From CAZYWA01 sp964650975 [NCBI: uncultured bacterium] (GTDB taxonomy: Bacteria > JADJOY01), in NCBI GenBank assembly GCA_964650975.1, contig CAZYWA010000140.1, forward strand, positions 1 through 16,027: DNA of 16,027 nt. The letters are read 5' to 3'. Each line of letters starts with the position of its first letter. The stretch's first letter is position 1. The notes beneath the pieces were generated by a model. It searched no databases. It was not told the origin of the DNA and saw only the letters and a program-made list of their open reading frames with translations. The translations under genes were made by a program, and so were the position numbers. Shown here piece by piece: positions 1 to 6,673 of this stretch.

Positions 1-540
1 GCTGAAGGTCTCGTCGGGCAGGCGGCGGTACTGGATGCCGAGCGCCGCCGCCAAGAGCCGCACGTCGGAGGCGCTCGCGCGCGCGAGCGTCCAGCGCTCG
101 AGATCGAGGTGACGCTTCTCGGCGATCGCCGCGAGCACCGCCGGCGTGTCGTGAACGTCGTCGAAGCTCACCAGCAGCACCGGCGGGAGTGGCTTTCCCT
201 CGGCGGCGAGCTTGCGCTCGGCCGAGAGGATCGTGTCGACGAGCGCCGGGCAGATGTTGGGACAGCTCGCGTAGAACATGCTCACCACCGCCGGCTTCCC
301 TGCGTAGCGGTCGAGCGAAAGCGACTTCCCAGTCTGATCGGTGAGCGCGGGGTGGATCTGGTAGAGCGATTCGCCGGGGTACGCGACGGTCTCGGCCGCG
401 CGGCCGGCCGGCGTCGTCACCGCGCACAGGAAGAACGCCAGCCCGCACAGCCATCGCTGCCAGCGGCGACGCGGAAGCGCGGCCGCGCCACTCGAGCCAT
501 CCACCGGCGAAGAGACCGCCGCCACATCTCGACGCCGCAT
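1..540 (-). CDS. SCO1/SenC family copper chaperone (3' end cut by window edge)
   Basis: The ATG at 540-538 follows an AGGAG ribosome binding site in the 14-nt gap after nirV, and the frame stays open to the left edge, giving about 180 residues without a stop. An N-terminal hydrophobic segment near residues 30-45 (LCGLAFFLCAV, ending near AGRAAE) looks like a signal peptide or membrane anchor. A thioredoxin-like SCO core follows: FYASCPNICP holds the CxxxC copper-binding pair, and VSFDDVHDTPAVL matches the 'SvDPerDTPevL' block of the family. The conserved copper-binding histidine expected shortly after the last visible residues (LPDETFS) lies outside the window. SCO proteins deliver copper to cytochrome oxidase CuA and, in some denitrifiers, help mature copper nitrite reductase. 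Its place behind nirK and nirV suggests the latter here, which is inference. Confidence 0.88.
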   Translation of the reverse strand, partial: MRRRDVAAVSSPVDGSSGAAALPRRRWQRWLCGLAFFLCAVTTPAGRAAETVAYPGESLYQIHPALTDQTGKSLSLDRYAGKPAVVSMFYASCPNICPALVDTILSAERKLAAEGKPLPPVLLVSFDDVHDTPAVLAAIAEKRHLDLERWTLARASASDVRLLAAALGIQYRRLPDETFS

Positions 541-554
541 GGCGATTCGCTCCT

Positions 555-1409
555 TCACCGCACCGGCCGCGCGCAGCGAAAGCCGAGATTGCGCGTGGTG
601 TAGTCGGCTTGCAGCGCGCTCAGCATCGCGAGCCGCATGAGCACGGCGTAGTTCTCCCGATCCTTCATCGAGAGCGCTCCCGCGCCGCAGAATCGTGCCA
701 GGTCGGGATCTCCCTGCACGCGGCTGTCGGAGCTCGCCATCAGCGCGCCGAAATCCTCGACCCACTCCCAGACGCCGGTGGGGAGATCGTGGATCCCGTA
801 CACGTTGGCGTCGTCGCGGCCCACCCGGGGAAGCGGCGACGAGCCGGGCTTGGCGTACCAGTCGAGGATCCGCTGCCGCCACGCGGGATCGCCGCGGGCG
901 TCGGCGCGGGTTGCGTCGGCGGCGGCGGCGAGCTCCCACTCGTACCAGTCGGGCAGCCGCGCATTCTCCGCCTCGCAGAACGCGCGCGCCGCGTACCAGC
1001 TGACCTGGGTCGCCGGTTGATCGGGAAGCGCGCCGTCGCCCAGCACCAGTGGGCTCTGCCAGTGCCGCAGGTAGCCGGCATCGGTGAGCAACCGCGGCAC
1101 CGAGCCACGTAGCCACTCGGGATGGCGAGTCACGAACGCCAGGAACTCCGCGTTGCTGACCGGGACCGCGCGCAACGAATAGGGCCGTACCGAAACCGGC
1201 GCCGCCGCGGCCGCGCCGCTCGGCCCGGCGGGCAACACGGATTGAAACGAGCCACCGGGCACCGGTGCATACGAGGCGCTGGCGACCGGCGCGGTGAACG
1301 CCGGCATCGCACCGTCGTCGGCCGCGCGAGCCACCGTGGTGACGACGGTGGCGAGCACGACGAAAATTGTGACCCGGGCGGCGTCGCGAAGCAGCGCAGC
1401 GCCATCCAT
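555..1409 (-). CDS. nirV: NirV-like SUMF1 (formylglycine-generating-enzyme fold) protein
   Basis: From the ATG at 1409 the protein has 284 residues. A signal peptide (VTIFVVLATVV, cleavage near ARA-AD at about residue 29) predicts export. The SUMF1 domain follows: VPGGSF (50-55), PVSNAEFLAFV (83-93), QVSWYAARAFCEAENARLPD (135-154), YGIHDLPTGVWEWVEDF (204-220) and the closing RNLGFRCAR (273-281). Proteins of this type next to nirK are called NirV; their function is not settled. The copper-binding cysteine pair of true formylglycine-generating enzymes is not visible: C241 and C279 are isolated, so enzyme activity on sulfatases is unlikely. The frame is open upstream to 1706, overlapping nirK, but that extension crosses a dispersed repeat and looks non-coding, which is why the internal ATG before the signal peptide was chosen. 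Its start lacks a strong ribosome binding site, so the exact start is uncertain. Confidence 0.8.
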   Translation of the reverse strand: MDGAALLRDAARVTIFVVLATVVTTVARAADDGAMPAFTAPVASASYAPVPGGSFQSVLPAGPSGAAAAAPVSVRPYSLRAVPVSNAEFLAFVTRHPEWLRGSVPRLLTDAGYLRHWQSPLVLGDGALPDQPATQVSWYAARAFCEAENARLPDWYEWELAAAADATRADARGDPAWRQRILDWYAKPGSSPLPRVGRDDANVYGIHDLPTGVWEWVEDFGALMASSDSRVQGDPDLARFCGAGALSMKDRENYAVLMRLAMLSALQADYTTRNLGFRCARPVR

Positions 1410-1440
1410 TCCCAGGGCACGGCCGCACTCGAACGCTTCG

Positions 1441-1507
1441 GACGCGAGGGACCGCGTCCCTCCGAACGGCAGCGATGGCAGTCGGAGGGCTGCGGTCCCT
1501 CGCAGCC
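1441..1507. repeat. Dispersed palindromic repeat, copy 1 (diverging arrangement)
   Basis: It lies in the 223-bp nirK-nirV gap. Two copies of one 22-24 nt motif (core GCGGTCCCTCGC) are present in opposite orientation: the inverted form at 1441-1463 (GAGGGAC-CGC-GTCCCTC, perfect 7-bp stem) and the forward form at 1484-1507 (GGCTGCG-GTCCCT-CGCAGCC, perfect 7-bp stem). Compared with the copies at 12769 and 13855 the order of the two halves is swapped. The flank shared with the copy at 9722 includes GCGATCGA, so homology runs past the core. The rest of the gap (1508-1632) shows no gene or clear signal. Confidence 0.75.
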
Positions 1508-1632
1508 GGAGCGGTCGATCGCGTCCCTTGGATAGCGGACGCTTCTCGGCGAGCGTCACAGGCCTCCCGGTGGCACGGGGGACTTGCGCGATCGGCGTGA
1601 TCATCGCGTGTCCATCCGCGGCGCGAAGGTCC

Positions 1633-3147
1633 TCAGTGCGCCGCGCCGGCGGGCCGTTTGGTGCTGGCGCGGATCTTGGTGACTTGCTCGGACGCGACCG
1701 CGCCACCGTCGTTCCCCCAGCCGTTCAGCACGTAGGTCAGGATGTTCGCGATCTCGTCGTCGTTGAGCTGGCTCATGGGCGGCATGACCGAGTTGAAGGT
1801 CTTGCCGAGGACGGTCACCGGGCCGGTCAATCCGTTCACCACGATGCCGATGGCGCGCTCCCGGTCGGCGAGCAGGAAGTCGCTGCCGGCGAGCGGCGGG
1901 AACACACCCTCGATGCCGCGCCCCGTCGGCTGGTGACAGACCGAGCAGGTGCCGTTGAAGAGCTGCTCGCCCGCCTTGACCTGCTCTTCCTTGGTGAGGC
2001 TTCCGGCGGCGTGCGACGCCGCGGCGGTACCCACGTCGGTCAGGTTCGCGACCTTGTCGCCGAGGTACGCGGCGTCCACTTCCTTCCCCGAGTAGATCGC
2101 CTTGTTCTCGGGCCCTTCGGCCTTGAGGATCGCGAGCGCGCCCTTGTTGAAGGCGCGGAAGATCGAGTGATCGACCAGGACGTAGCTCCCCGGAACCTCG
2201 AGGTGGAACTCCGCCATCATCGCGCCGCCCGACGGGATCAGCGTGGTCTGCACGTGCTCCTGGAAGCGCGTACCGCCCTCGAAGTAGACGCGGTCGAAGA
2301 TCTCGCCGATCACGTGGAAGCTCGACACCAGGTTGGGCCCGCCGTTCCCGACGAAGAGCCGCACCCGCTCACCCACTTTCGCGGCGAGCGCGTGGTCGCC
2401 CACCAGCGCTCCCTCGGAGCCGTTGAAGAGCACGTAGGTCGGGTTCTCGTCGATCGCCTTCTGCATGTCGAAGGCCTGGTGGCCTTTCTCGCGGTACTTG
2501 CCGACGGTGTAGAAATCGCCCTGCATCACGTAGTACTCGCGGTCGACCGGCGTCAGGCCTAGGGGAGGCTCGATCAGGATCAGTCCGTACATGCCGTTGC
2601 CGACGTGCATGCCCACCGGCGCCGTCGCGCAGTGATAGACGTAAAGCCCCTGATTGAGCGCCTTGAACGTGAACTGCGACTCGTGCCCGGGTGCCGTGAA
2701 CGACGACGCCGCACCGCCGCCCGGCCCCGTGACGCCGTGCAGATCGATGTTGTGCGGCATCTTGTTGTCCGGGTGGTTCTTGAGATGGAACTCGACCGTG
2801 TCGCCTTGCCGAACGCGTATGAACGAGCCGGGCACGGTGCCGCCGAAGGTCCAGAACGTGTAGGTGACGCCCTCCGAGATCGGCTTTTCGACCTCGCGCA
2901 CTTCGAGCTCCACGATCACCTTCGCCGGATAGTTGCGCTTGACCGGCGGCGGCACTTGCGGCGGGCTGGTGAGCACCGCGTGGATCGGCTCGCCCTGCGG
3001 CGGACCGAAATCCCCCTGGGCCGAGCCGCCGGTGTCGGCGACCTCGGCACCGGGATCGGACGCGGGGCCTGCGCCCGGTAGCGGTTGGCAACCGGCGCTC
3101 ACGAGCATCAGCAACGCGATCGCCGCAAGAATTCGCTCCTGCCGCAT
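1633..3147 (-). CDS. nirK: Copper-containing nitrite reductase (AniA type) with C-terminal cytochrome c domain
   Basis: This 504-residue protein reduces nitrite to nitric oxide. A lipoprotein signal peptide ends in the lipobox VSAGC (Cys20), so it is probably a membrane-anchored exported protein. All copper ligands of the two cupredoxin domains are visible: H132, D135 and H137 in PHNIDLHG, H172/C173 in [16 protein letters not shown] with H181 and M186 (type 1 copper), catalytic H278 in SFHVIG, and type 2 ligand H327 in LVDHSIF. The short CATAPVGMH loop is that of the Neisseria AniA class. Residues about 385-477 form a class I cytochrome c: CSVCH (401-405) binds heme, and M455 or M458 in SVMPPMSQL is the likely axial ligand. 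This gives a built-in electron donor domain. An AAGGAGG site 4 nt before the ATG supports the start. It heads a nirK-nirV-SCO run; an insertion sequence lies about 130 bp upstream. No Fnr/NnrR-type site was recognised in the remaining leader. Confidence 0.96.
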   Translation of the reverse strand: MRQERILAAIALLMLVSAGCQPLPGAGPASDPGAEVADTGGSAQGDFGPPQGEPIHAVLTSPPQVPPPVKRNYPAKVIVELEVREVEKPISEGVTYTFWTFGGTVPGSFIRVRQGDTVEFHLKNHPDNKMPHNIDLHGVTGPGGGAASSFTAPGHESQFTFKALNQGLYVYHCATAPVGMHVGNGMYGLILIEPPLGLTPVDREYYVMQGDFYTVGKYREKGHQAFDMQKAIDENPTYVLFNGSEGALVGDHALAAKVGERVRLFVGNGGPNLVSSFHVIGEIFDRVYFEGGTRFQEHVQTTLIPSGGAMMAEFHLEVPGSYVLVDHSIFRAFNKGALAILKAEGPENKAIYSGKEVDAAYLGDKVANLTDVGTAAASHAAGSLTKEEQVKAGEQLFNGTCSVCHQPTGRGIEGVFPPLAGSDFLLADRERAIGIVVNGLTGPVTVLGKTFNSVMPPMSQLNDDEIANILTYVLNGWGNDGGAVASEQVTKIRASTKRPAGAAH

Positions 3148-3283
3148 GGCGCCTCCTTCGGGATCTGGGGAAGATGGGCTCCCATCCGTTGCGGGTGTGC
3201 CAGAGTCGCCGGACCGGCGCCATCGGCACCTGCCTCGGCGATCGAACGCTCAGGCTCGCCCGGCTCCGGAGCGTCACAACAGG

Positions 3284-3317
3284 CTTACGAAATTCGGAAA
3301 TATATACTTGACAGACC
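3284..3317. repeat. Left terminal inverted repeat of the IS1595-like element
   Basis: Against the reverse complement of 5255-5292, the inner 17 bases (TATATACTTGACAGACC against TATATACTTGGCAGACC) match at 16 positions. An outer block (ACGAAATTCGGA against ACGAATTTCGTCGGA) matches with a 3-nt gap. The transposase -35 hexamer lies inside this repeat. Confidence 0.78.
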
Positions 3318-3336
3318 AAGCGGCCTCCGGTAGTCT
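3308..3336 (+). promoter_or_regulatory. Sigma-70-like promoter for the transposase
   Basis: TTGACA at 3308-3313 matches the -35 consensus. After exactly 17 nt comes TAGTCT at 3331-3336, a weak -10 (3 of 6 matches). It ends 23 nt before the transposase ATG, and the -35 is part of the left inverted repeat. No transcript evidence is available. Confidence 0.55.
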
Positions 3337-3359
3337 GTGCTCATCGAACGGGGGACGCC

Positions 3360-4283
3360 ATGAAGCTGGTCGAGATCGCAAGCCTGAGTGAGACCGAGTG
3401 CCGCGAGCACTTCGAGGGCGTTCGCTGGCCGGGCGCCATCACCTGCCCGCACTGTGGCGACCCCAACGGCTACCGGCTCGGCGGCGCCGCTGGCGCCAAG
3501 GGGTACATGAAGTGCGACGCCAAGGAGTGCCGGAAGAAGTTCACGGCCAAGGTCGGCACCGTCATGGAGGACTCGCCGATCTCGTACAAGAAGTGGCTCC
3601 TCGCGTTCTGCCTCATGGCTGGTAGCAAGAAGGGTTTCAGCGCGCACCAGCTTCACCGGTCGCTCGGGATCACCTACAAGTCGGCGTGGTTCATGTTCCA
3701 TCGCATCCGGTTCGCGATGGTCGAGAACCCCGACGCGCCGCTCCTCGGCGGCCCTGGCGGCATCGTCGAAGTGGACGAGACGTTCATCGGTGGCAAGCCG
3801 ACCACCAACTACTGGAAGGACGTGGAGCGCCCCTGGTCGACTAAGACGCCGGTCATGGTGCTGGTCGACCGGAACGGCCGGGCTCGCTCGATGCCCAAGG
3901 CTCGCGTCACCGCGGAGAACCTCAAGGGCGCGATTCGTGAGAACGTCGACACCAACACCCGCATCATGACGGACGAGCATCGCGGTTACGTCGGGCTCGA
4001 CAAGGAATTTGCCTCGCACGAGACCGTGAATCACGGAATCAAGGAGTACGCTCGCGGTGACGTTCATAGCAACACGGCCGAGAGCTACTTCGCGCTGCTC
4101 AAGCGCGGCGTTCACGGGACGTTTCACCACGTCTCGAAGGGCCACCTCCACCGCTACTGCAACGAATTCGCGTGGCGCTGGACGTTCCGCAAGGTCGACG
4201 ACTTCTCGCGAATGAACATCACGATTGCCAACATCGCTGGTAAGCGGCTGATGTACCGGGACTCATCACCGGCGGCCGTGTAA
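3360..4283 (+). CDS. IS1595 family (ISXO2-like) transposase
   Basis: This 307-residue transposase catalyses cut or copy and joining of the element ends. An N-terminal zinc ribbon is formed by CPHC (C29, C32) with C52 and C57. The ISXO2-like DDE-type nuclease domain follows, with VEVDETFIGG (D139), MTDEHRGY (D205) and HSNTAESYFALLKRGVHGTF (N238, E241), the last being the typical family block in which Asn/Glu completes the catalytic set. The length is normal for the family and no frameshift is seen, so the gene looks intact. GGGGG lies 6 nt before the ATG. The stop codon TAA overlaps the ribosome binding site of the next small gene, implying co-translation. Confidence 0.95.
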   Translation: MKLVEIASLSETECREHFEGVRWPGAITCPHCGDPNGYRLGGAAGAKGYMKCDAKECRKKFTAKVGTVMEDSPISYKKWLLAFCLMAGSKKGFSAHQLHRSLGITYKSAWFMFHRIRFAMVENPDAPLLGGPGGIVEVDETFIGGKPTTNYWKDVERPWSTKTPVMVLVDRNGRARSMPKARVTAENLKGAIRENVDTNTRIMTDEHRGYVGLDKEFASHETVNHGIKEYARGDVHSNTAESYFALLKRGVHGTFHHVSKGHLHRYCNEFAWRWTFRKVDDFSRMNITIANIAGKRLMYRDSSPAAV

Positions 4284-4294
4284 GGAGGCTGCTT

Positions 4295-4498
4295 ATGGCA
4301 AAAGAGCAGGCCGAGATAAAACGGTCGCCGAAGAAAAAGAAAACGTGGTCGAGGAAGAAGAAGGGGGACGGGCAACCCGACTTGAGCGGGATTGATCCGA
4401 ACCTAGAGATCAAAGACGAGTTGCTTAGGTCCCTGATTCGCGCTGGTGTTCAACCTGCCCCTCATAAGTCCAAGGCAGCCTTGCCGAGCAAACGGTGA
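4295..4498 (+). CDS. Small lysine-rich protein encoded behind the transposase
   Basis: This 67-residue protein is not recognised. Residues 9-24 are strongly basic (RSPKKKKTWSRKKKGD), followed by a short amphipathic stretch (EIKDELLRSLIRAGVQ) and another basic tail. A very strong ribosome binding site, TAAGGAGG, overlaps the transposase stop and sits 6 nt from the ATG, which is the main reason to believe it is translated. The basic part suggests nucleic-acid binding, possibly an accessory factor of transposition; this is inference. Its last 74 nt overlap the 3' end of the convergent NYN gene, so the two mRNAs would be complementary there. Confidence 0.65.
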   Translation: MAKEQAEIKRSPKKKKTWSRKKKGDGQPDLSGIDPNLEIKDELLRSLIRAGVQPAPHKSKAALPSKR

Positions 4499-5114
4499 CG
4501 TGATCGCAGTCACTCGCCAACGGGCCGGTTGAAATCCCCTTAGTTGTCGCGATCAGACCAACAGCGCAACCCTCATTCCGAGCAAATGTCATCGCCGGAA
4601 CCAGGTCGGTATCTCCTGTTAGAATCATAACGTTCTTTACGGTTTGCTTGATCGCGAGCGCCACAATGTCCATTCCGATGAGCATGTCCACAGCTTTCTG
4701 CTGCGTCGCAGGCTGAATATCGTCTGGAGCTAGCGGGAGAGTGGCCTGCCCACGAATTATGCGGTCCTGAACCTTTTCCTTGATGAACCAACGCTTGTAA
4801 TAAGCGAGACGCCCCAGGCGAAGCAATGACTTCTGACTGCCGGCGATCGCGTCGTGATACTTGCGCCGAGACTCTGCGTCCATCACCGTGGTCTTTGCGC
4901 CGCTTATTGGATTCGTGATCTCCTTGTCGAGAGGGCTGCCGTCGTAGAAGTAGATGCGAAATAGATTGGTGTCATGGAGGATTCCGTCGAGCGCCCAACG
5001 CGGAAACCTCAGCGTTTCCTCTGGAGTAGGAGGGCGCTGGTTCTCGCGACGGAATTCGTTTTCAAAGAAGCCAAGGTCTACGAGGACAGCCGTCTTCTCT
5101 AGGAGAACTTGCAA
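4425..5114 (-). CDS. NYN-domain (LabA/DUF88-like, PIN-fold) putative nuclease, IS cargo
   Basis: This 229-residue protein carries the motifs of the NYN branch of PIN-like nucleases: VLVDLGFFEN (D13), QQKAVDMLIGMDIV (K140, D143, D149) and MILTGDTDLVPAM (D168, D170), followed by ARNEGCAVGLIAT. The usual acidic metal-binding residues are all kept, so activity on RNA is plausible; the substrate is unknown. The first codon is TTG at 5114. An in-frame TAG at 5141-5139 excludes longer versions and no ATG or GTG lies between, while AGGGGG (5127-5122) is 7 nt before the TTG. That ribosome binding site lies in the arm of a long hairpin. The gene lies inside the insertion sequence, convergent to the transposase, and has lower G+C than its surroundings. 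It could be transposon cargo with a defence, toxin or regulatory role; nothing in the sequence decides this. Confidence 0.85.
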   Translation of the reverse strand: MQVLLEKTAVLVDLGFFENEFRRENQRPPTPEETLRFPRWALDGILHDTNLFRIYFYDGSPLDKEITNPISGAKTTVMDAESRRKYHDAIAGSQKSLLRLGRLAYYKRWFIKEKVQDRIIRGQATLPLAPDDIQPATQQKAVDMLIGMDIVALAIKQTVKNVMILTGDTDLVPAMTFARNEGCAVGLIATTKGISTGPLASDCDHVTVCSARLPWTYEGQVEHQRESGT

Positions 5115-5116
5115 GA

Positions 5117-5164
5117 CATAACCCCCTGGCGGCGAATCCTAAGTACGCCTACCAGGGGGTTATG
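5117..5164 (-). promoter_or_regulatory. Leader hairpin holding the ribosome binding site of the NYN gene
   Basis: CATAACCCCCTGG (5117-5129) and CCAGGGGGTTATG (5152-5164) are perfect 13-bp complements. Between them GGCG and CGCC add 4 bp around an 11-nt loop. Read on the minus strand, the 3' arm contains AGGGGG, and the TTG start follows the stem after 2 nt. Folding would hide the ribosome binding site, so translation is expected to be low unless the hairpin is opened. It could instead be a DNA-level site. Confidence 0.65.
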
Positions 5165-5187
5165 AACCAAAGACCGGCCGAGGTCTA

Positions 5188-5249
5188 GTTTACATAACTT
5201 CGAGATCGGGGCAACGCACGACTGGCAGCCGCCTCAGGTTGACATAACT
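5188..5249. repeat. Two copies of GTTKACATAACT between the NYN leader and the right IS end
   Basis: GTTTACATAACT at 5188-5199 and GTTGACATAACT at 5238-5249 differ at one position and are exactly 50 bp apart, near five DNA turns. ACATAAC also occurs at 5116-5122 at the base of the NYN leader hairpin. They may be binding sites for the transposase or a regulator; this is inference. Confidence 0.5.
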
Positions 5250-5254
5250 CGGAA

Positions 5255-5292
5255 GGTCTGCCAAGTATATAAGTCCGACGAAATTCGTCAGC
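5255..5292. repeat. Right terminal inverted repeat of the IS1595-like element
   Basis: GGTCTGCCAAGTATATA and the following TCCGACGAAATTCGT pair with the left repeat at 3284-3317. GACGAA-A-TTCGTC at 5277-5289 is itself palindromic. The sequence at 5309-5338 resembles the left end again, in direct orientation (CGTCACAA, then CAG and ACGAAA), so the right boundary is complex. Confidence 0.72.
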
Positions 5293-5370
5293 TCGAGATT
5301 ACCGAAAACGTCACAAACAGCTGACGAAAACGCGGAATCCGCGCAGAAGACGCAGCTAGCGCCTTGGGGC

Positions 5371-5388
5371 GGGGGCTGGAAAGCCCCC
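5371..5388 (-). terminator. Hairpin 8 nt after the T2SF stop codon
   Basis: GGGGGCT and AGCCCCC form a perfect 7-bp stem around a 4-nt loop. On the minus strand it follows TGA and TTTTCCC, and is itself followed by GCCCC rather than a T tract. It could still act as a terminator or 3'-end stabiliser. The same arrangement recurs after the genes ending at 12595 and 13627. Confidence 0.5.
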
Positions 5389-5395
5389 GGGAAAA

Positions 5396-6673
5396 TCAGA
5401 TGTCGCCGAGCTGCTTGTAGTAGTTCCAGATTGGACCGAAGAGCACCGAGAGCAGTCCGCGGATGATCACGCCGAACGCGGCCACCGTGAGCAGCACCAC
5501 GCCGGCGAGTGCCAGCGCCCGGCAGCGGCGCACCGCGGTCTCCGAGGCTTCGTCGGCGAGCTGGATGAGCGTCTCTTCGAGCGTGCCGGTTTTCTCGGCG
5601 ATGGCGATCGCGCCGAGCGCGATCGGGTCGAGCACCGCGATCGGCTCGAGCGCTTCGGCGAGACCCGAGCCGCGCCGGATCCGCGCCAGGAGCGCCGGCG
5701 CCGCGCCGGCCAGCTCGTTGCTGCCCGTGGCGCGCAGCGAGAGCGTCAGGGTGCGCGCGATCTCGACTCCCGCACCGAGCCCCAGCGCCAGCGAGGTGAA
5801 GAACCTGGCACCGTGGATTGCGCGAAACGCGGGGCCGAAGAGCGGCAGCCGGAGCTTGACCCGGTCCCACGAGCGGTCGAGCCCGAGCGCCACCAGGAAG
5901 AGCGGGGTGCCGAGGAACACGCCGAAGCCGAGCGCCAGCACCAGCAGGTTGGAGACGAGGCCGCTCACGTAGAGCCGGGGAAGCTGATGGAGGGCGGCAC
6001 CTTCCTGGATCCCGACGCTCAAGCCGAGGAGCGGTCCCACGAACGTGAACGCGAGCACCAGATAGGCGGGATAGATGAGCGACATCACCACCGACCAGCG
6101 CAGCTTCTGCATCCGCTCCATGTAGTCGATGATCTGCGCCAGCACCTTGTCGAGGCTGCCCGACTGCTCGGCGAAGACCAGCAGCTCGACGTTGGTGTCG
6201 TCGAAGGTGGCCGCGTTTCGGCGCAGCGCCTCGCCGAGGTTGCCGCCGCGCGCAACGTCGCGGGCCACGTCCTCGATGGCGCGCTTGAATCCGGCCGAGG
6301 GCGCCCAGCGCGCGAGCTGCGCCAGCGCCACCGGCATGCCCGCGCCCGATCGCACCAGACTCAAGAATTGCCTGTAGAACGCGACTCGTTTTCGATGTTG
6401 CAGCAGCGCCACCAGCGGGTGCTTGGCCCAGGTGCGGTGCAGCTTCTCGCCGAGGGTCGGCACAGGAGCCGGGCGGTGAGCGAACCGTTCCCGCGCGGGT
6501 GCGATCTCGGCGGCCTCGGAGGCGGTGGCTGGGGCCGCGGCCGCCGAGGCGGACATCGCGGCGGTGGGCTCTTGGGTGCTCCCCCTGGTGCCCGGCGCGG
6601 CTGCTTCCGCCGGCGAGTCGTGCCGCGGACGCCGCACGGGCCGCGCCACCCTGGGTGGTGTCGACTCGCTCAC
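5396..6673 (-). CDS. Type II secretion system F family (GspF/PilC-like) inner membrane protein
   Basis: Starting from the GTG at 6673 the protein has 425 residues, normal for GspF/PilC. Residues 1-65 are Ala/Pro-rich and probably disordered. Two T2SSF domains follow: the first about 97-217 (FYRQFLSLVRSGAGMPVALA, then AEQSGSLDKVLAQIIDYMER) ending in a membrane segment (VVMSLIYPAYLVLAFTFV), and the second about 288-412 (FFTSLALGLGAGVEIARTL, then AEKTGTLEETLIQLADEASE) with a final membrane helix (LALAGVVLLTVAAFGVII). Another membrane span lies near 236-264. Such proteins form the inner-membrane platform for pilus or pseudopilus assembly. The GTG overlaps the TGA of the previous gene, so translation is probably coupled. 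The frame is open upstream to 7000, but this part overlaps the previous gene and reads as low-quality protein. No ATPase or pilin gene is in the window, so its system is unknown. Confidence 0.9.
   Translation of the reverse strand: MSESTPPRVARPVRRPRHDSPAEAAAPGTRGSTQEPTAAMSASAAAAPATASEAAEIAPARERFAHRPAPVPTLGEKLHRTWAKHPLVALLQHRKRVAFYRQFLSLVRSGAGMPVALAQLARWAPSAGFKRAIEDVARDVARGGNLGEALRRNAATFDDTNVELLVFAEQSGSLDKVLAQIIDYMERMQKLRWSVVMSLIYPAYLVLAFTFVGPLLGLSVGIQEGAALHQLPRLYVSGLVSNLLVLALGFGVFLGTPLFLVALGLDRSWDRVKLRLPLFGPAFRAIHGARFFTSLALGLGAGVEIARTLTLSLRATGSNELAGAAPALLARIRRGSGLAEALEPIAVLDPIALGAIAIAEKTGTLEETLIQLADEASETAVRRCRALALAGVVLLTVAAFGVIIRGLLSVLFGPIWNYYKQLGDI

Larger units (their letters stand above)
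3281..5292. mobile_element. IS1595-like insertion sequence carrying a NYN-domain cargo gene
   Basis: The element is about 2.0 kb. It is defined by an IS1595/ISXO2-type transposase and imperfect terminal inverted repeats at about 3284-3317 and 5255-5292. It holds three genes: transposase and a small lysine-rich protein on the plus strand, and a NYN-domain protein on the minus strand. Base composition drops inside it: 62 of 120 bases are G+C at 4501-4560 plus 4621-4680, clearly below the flanking genes. It lies between the nirK leader and the end of the T2SF operon. The exact outer ends are uncertain because a target duplication consistent with the inverted repeats was not found; the octamer CGTCACAA occurs on both sides (3272-3279 and 5309-5316) but at unequal distance from the repeats. 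Confidence 0.8.

Noticed and set aside
3148-3280. Fnr/NnrR-type palindrome upstream of nirK
   Set aside because: No TTGAT-N4-ATCAA-like sequence was found in this stretch.
5239-5273. TTGACA with TATAAG as a plus-strand promoter near the right IS end
   Set aside because: The spacing is 23 nt, too long for a sigma-70 promoter, and there is no plus-strand gene downstream.
3272-5316. CGTCACAA as an 8-bp target duplication of the IS1595-like element
   Set aside because: The size fits the family, but the two copies lie at different distances from the inner inverted repeats (38 against 54 nt), so it was not called as a feature and is only noted as a possibility.
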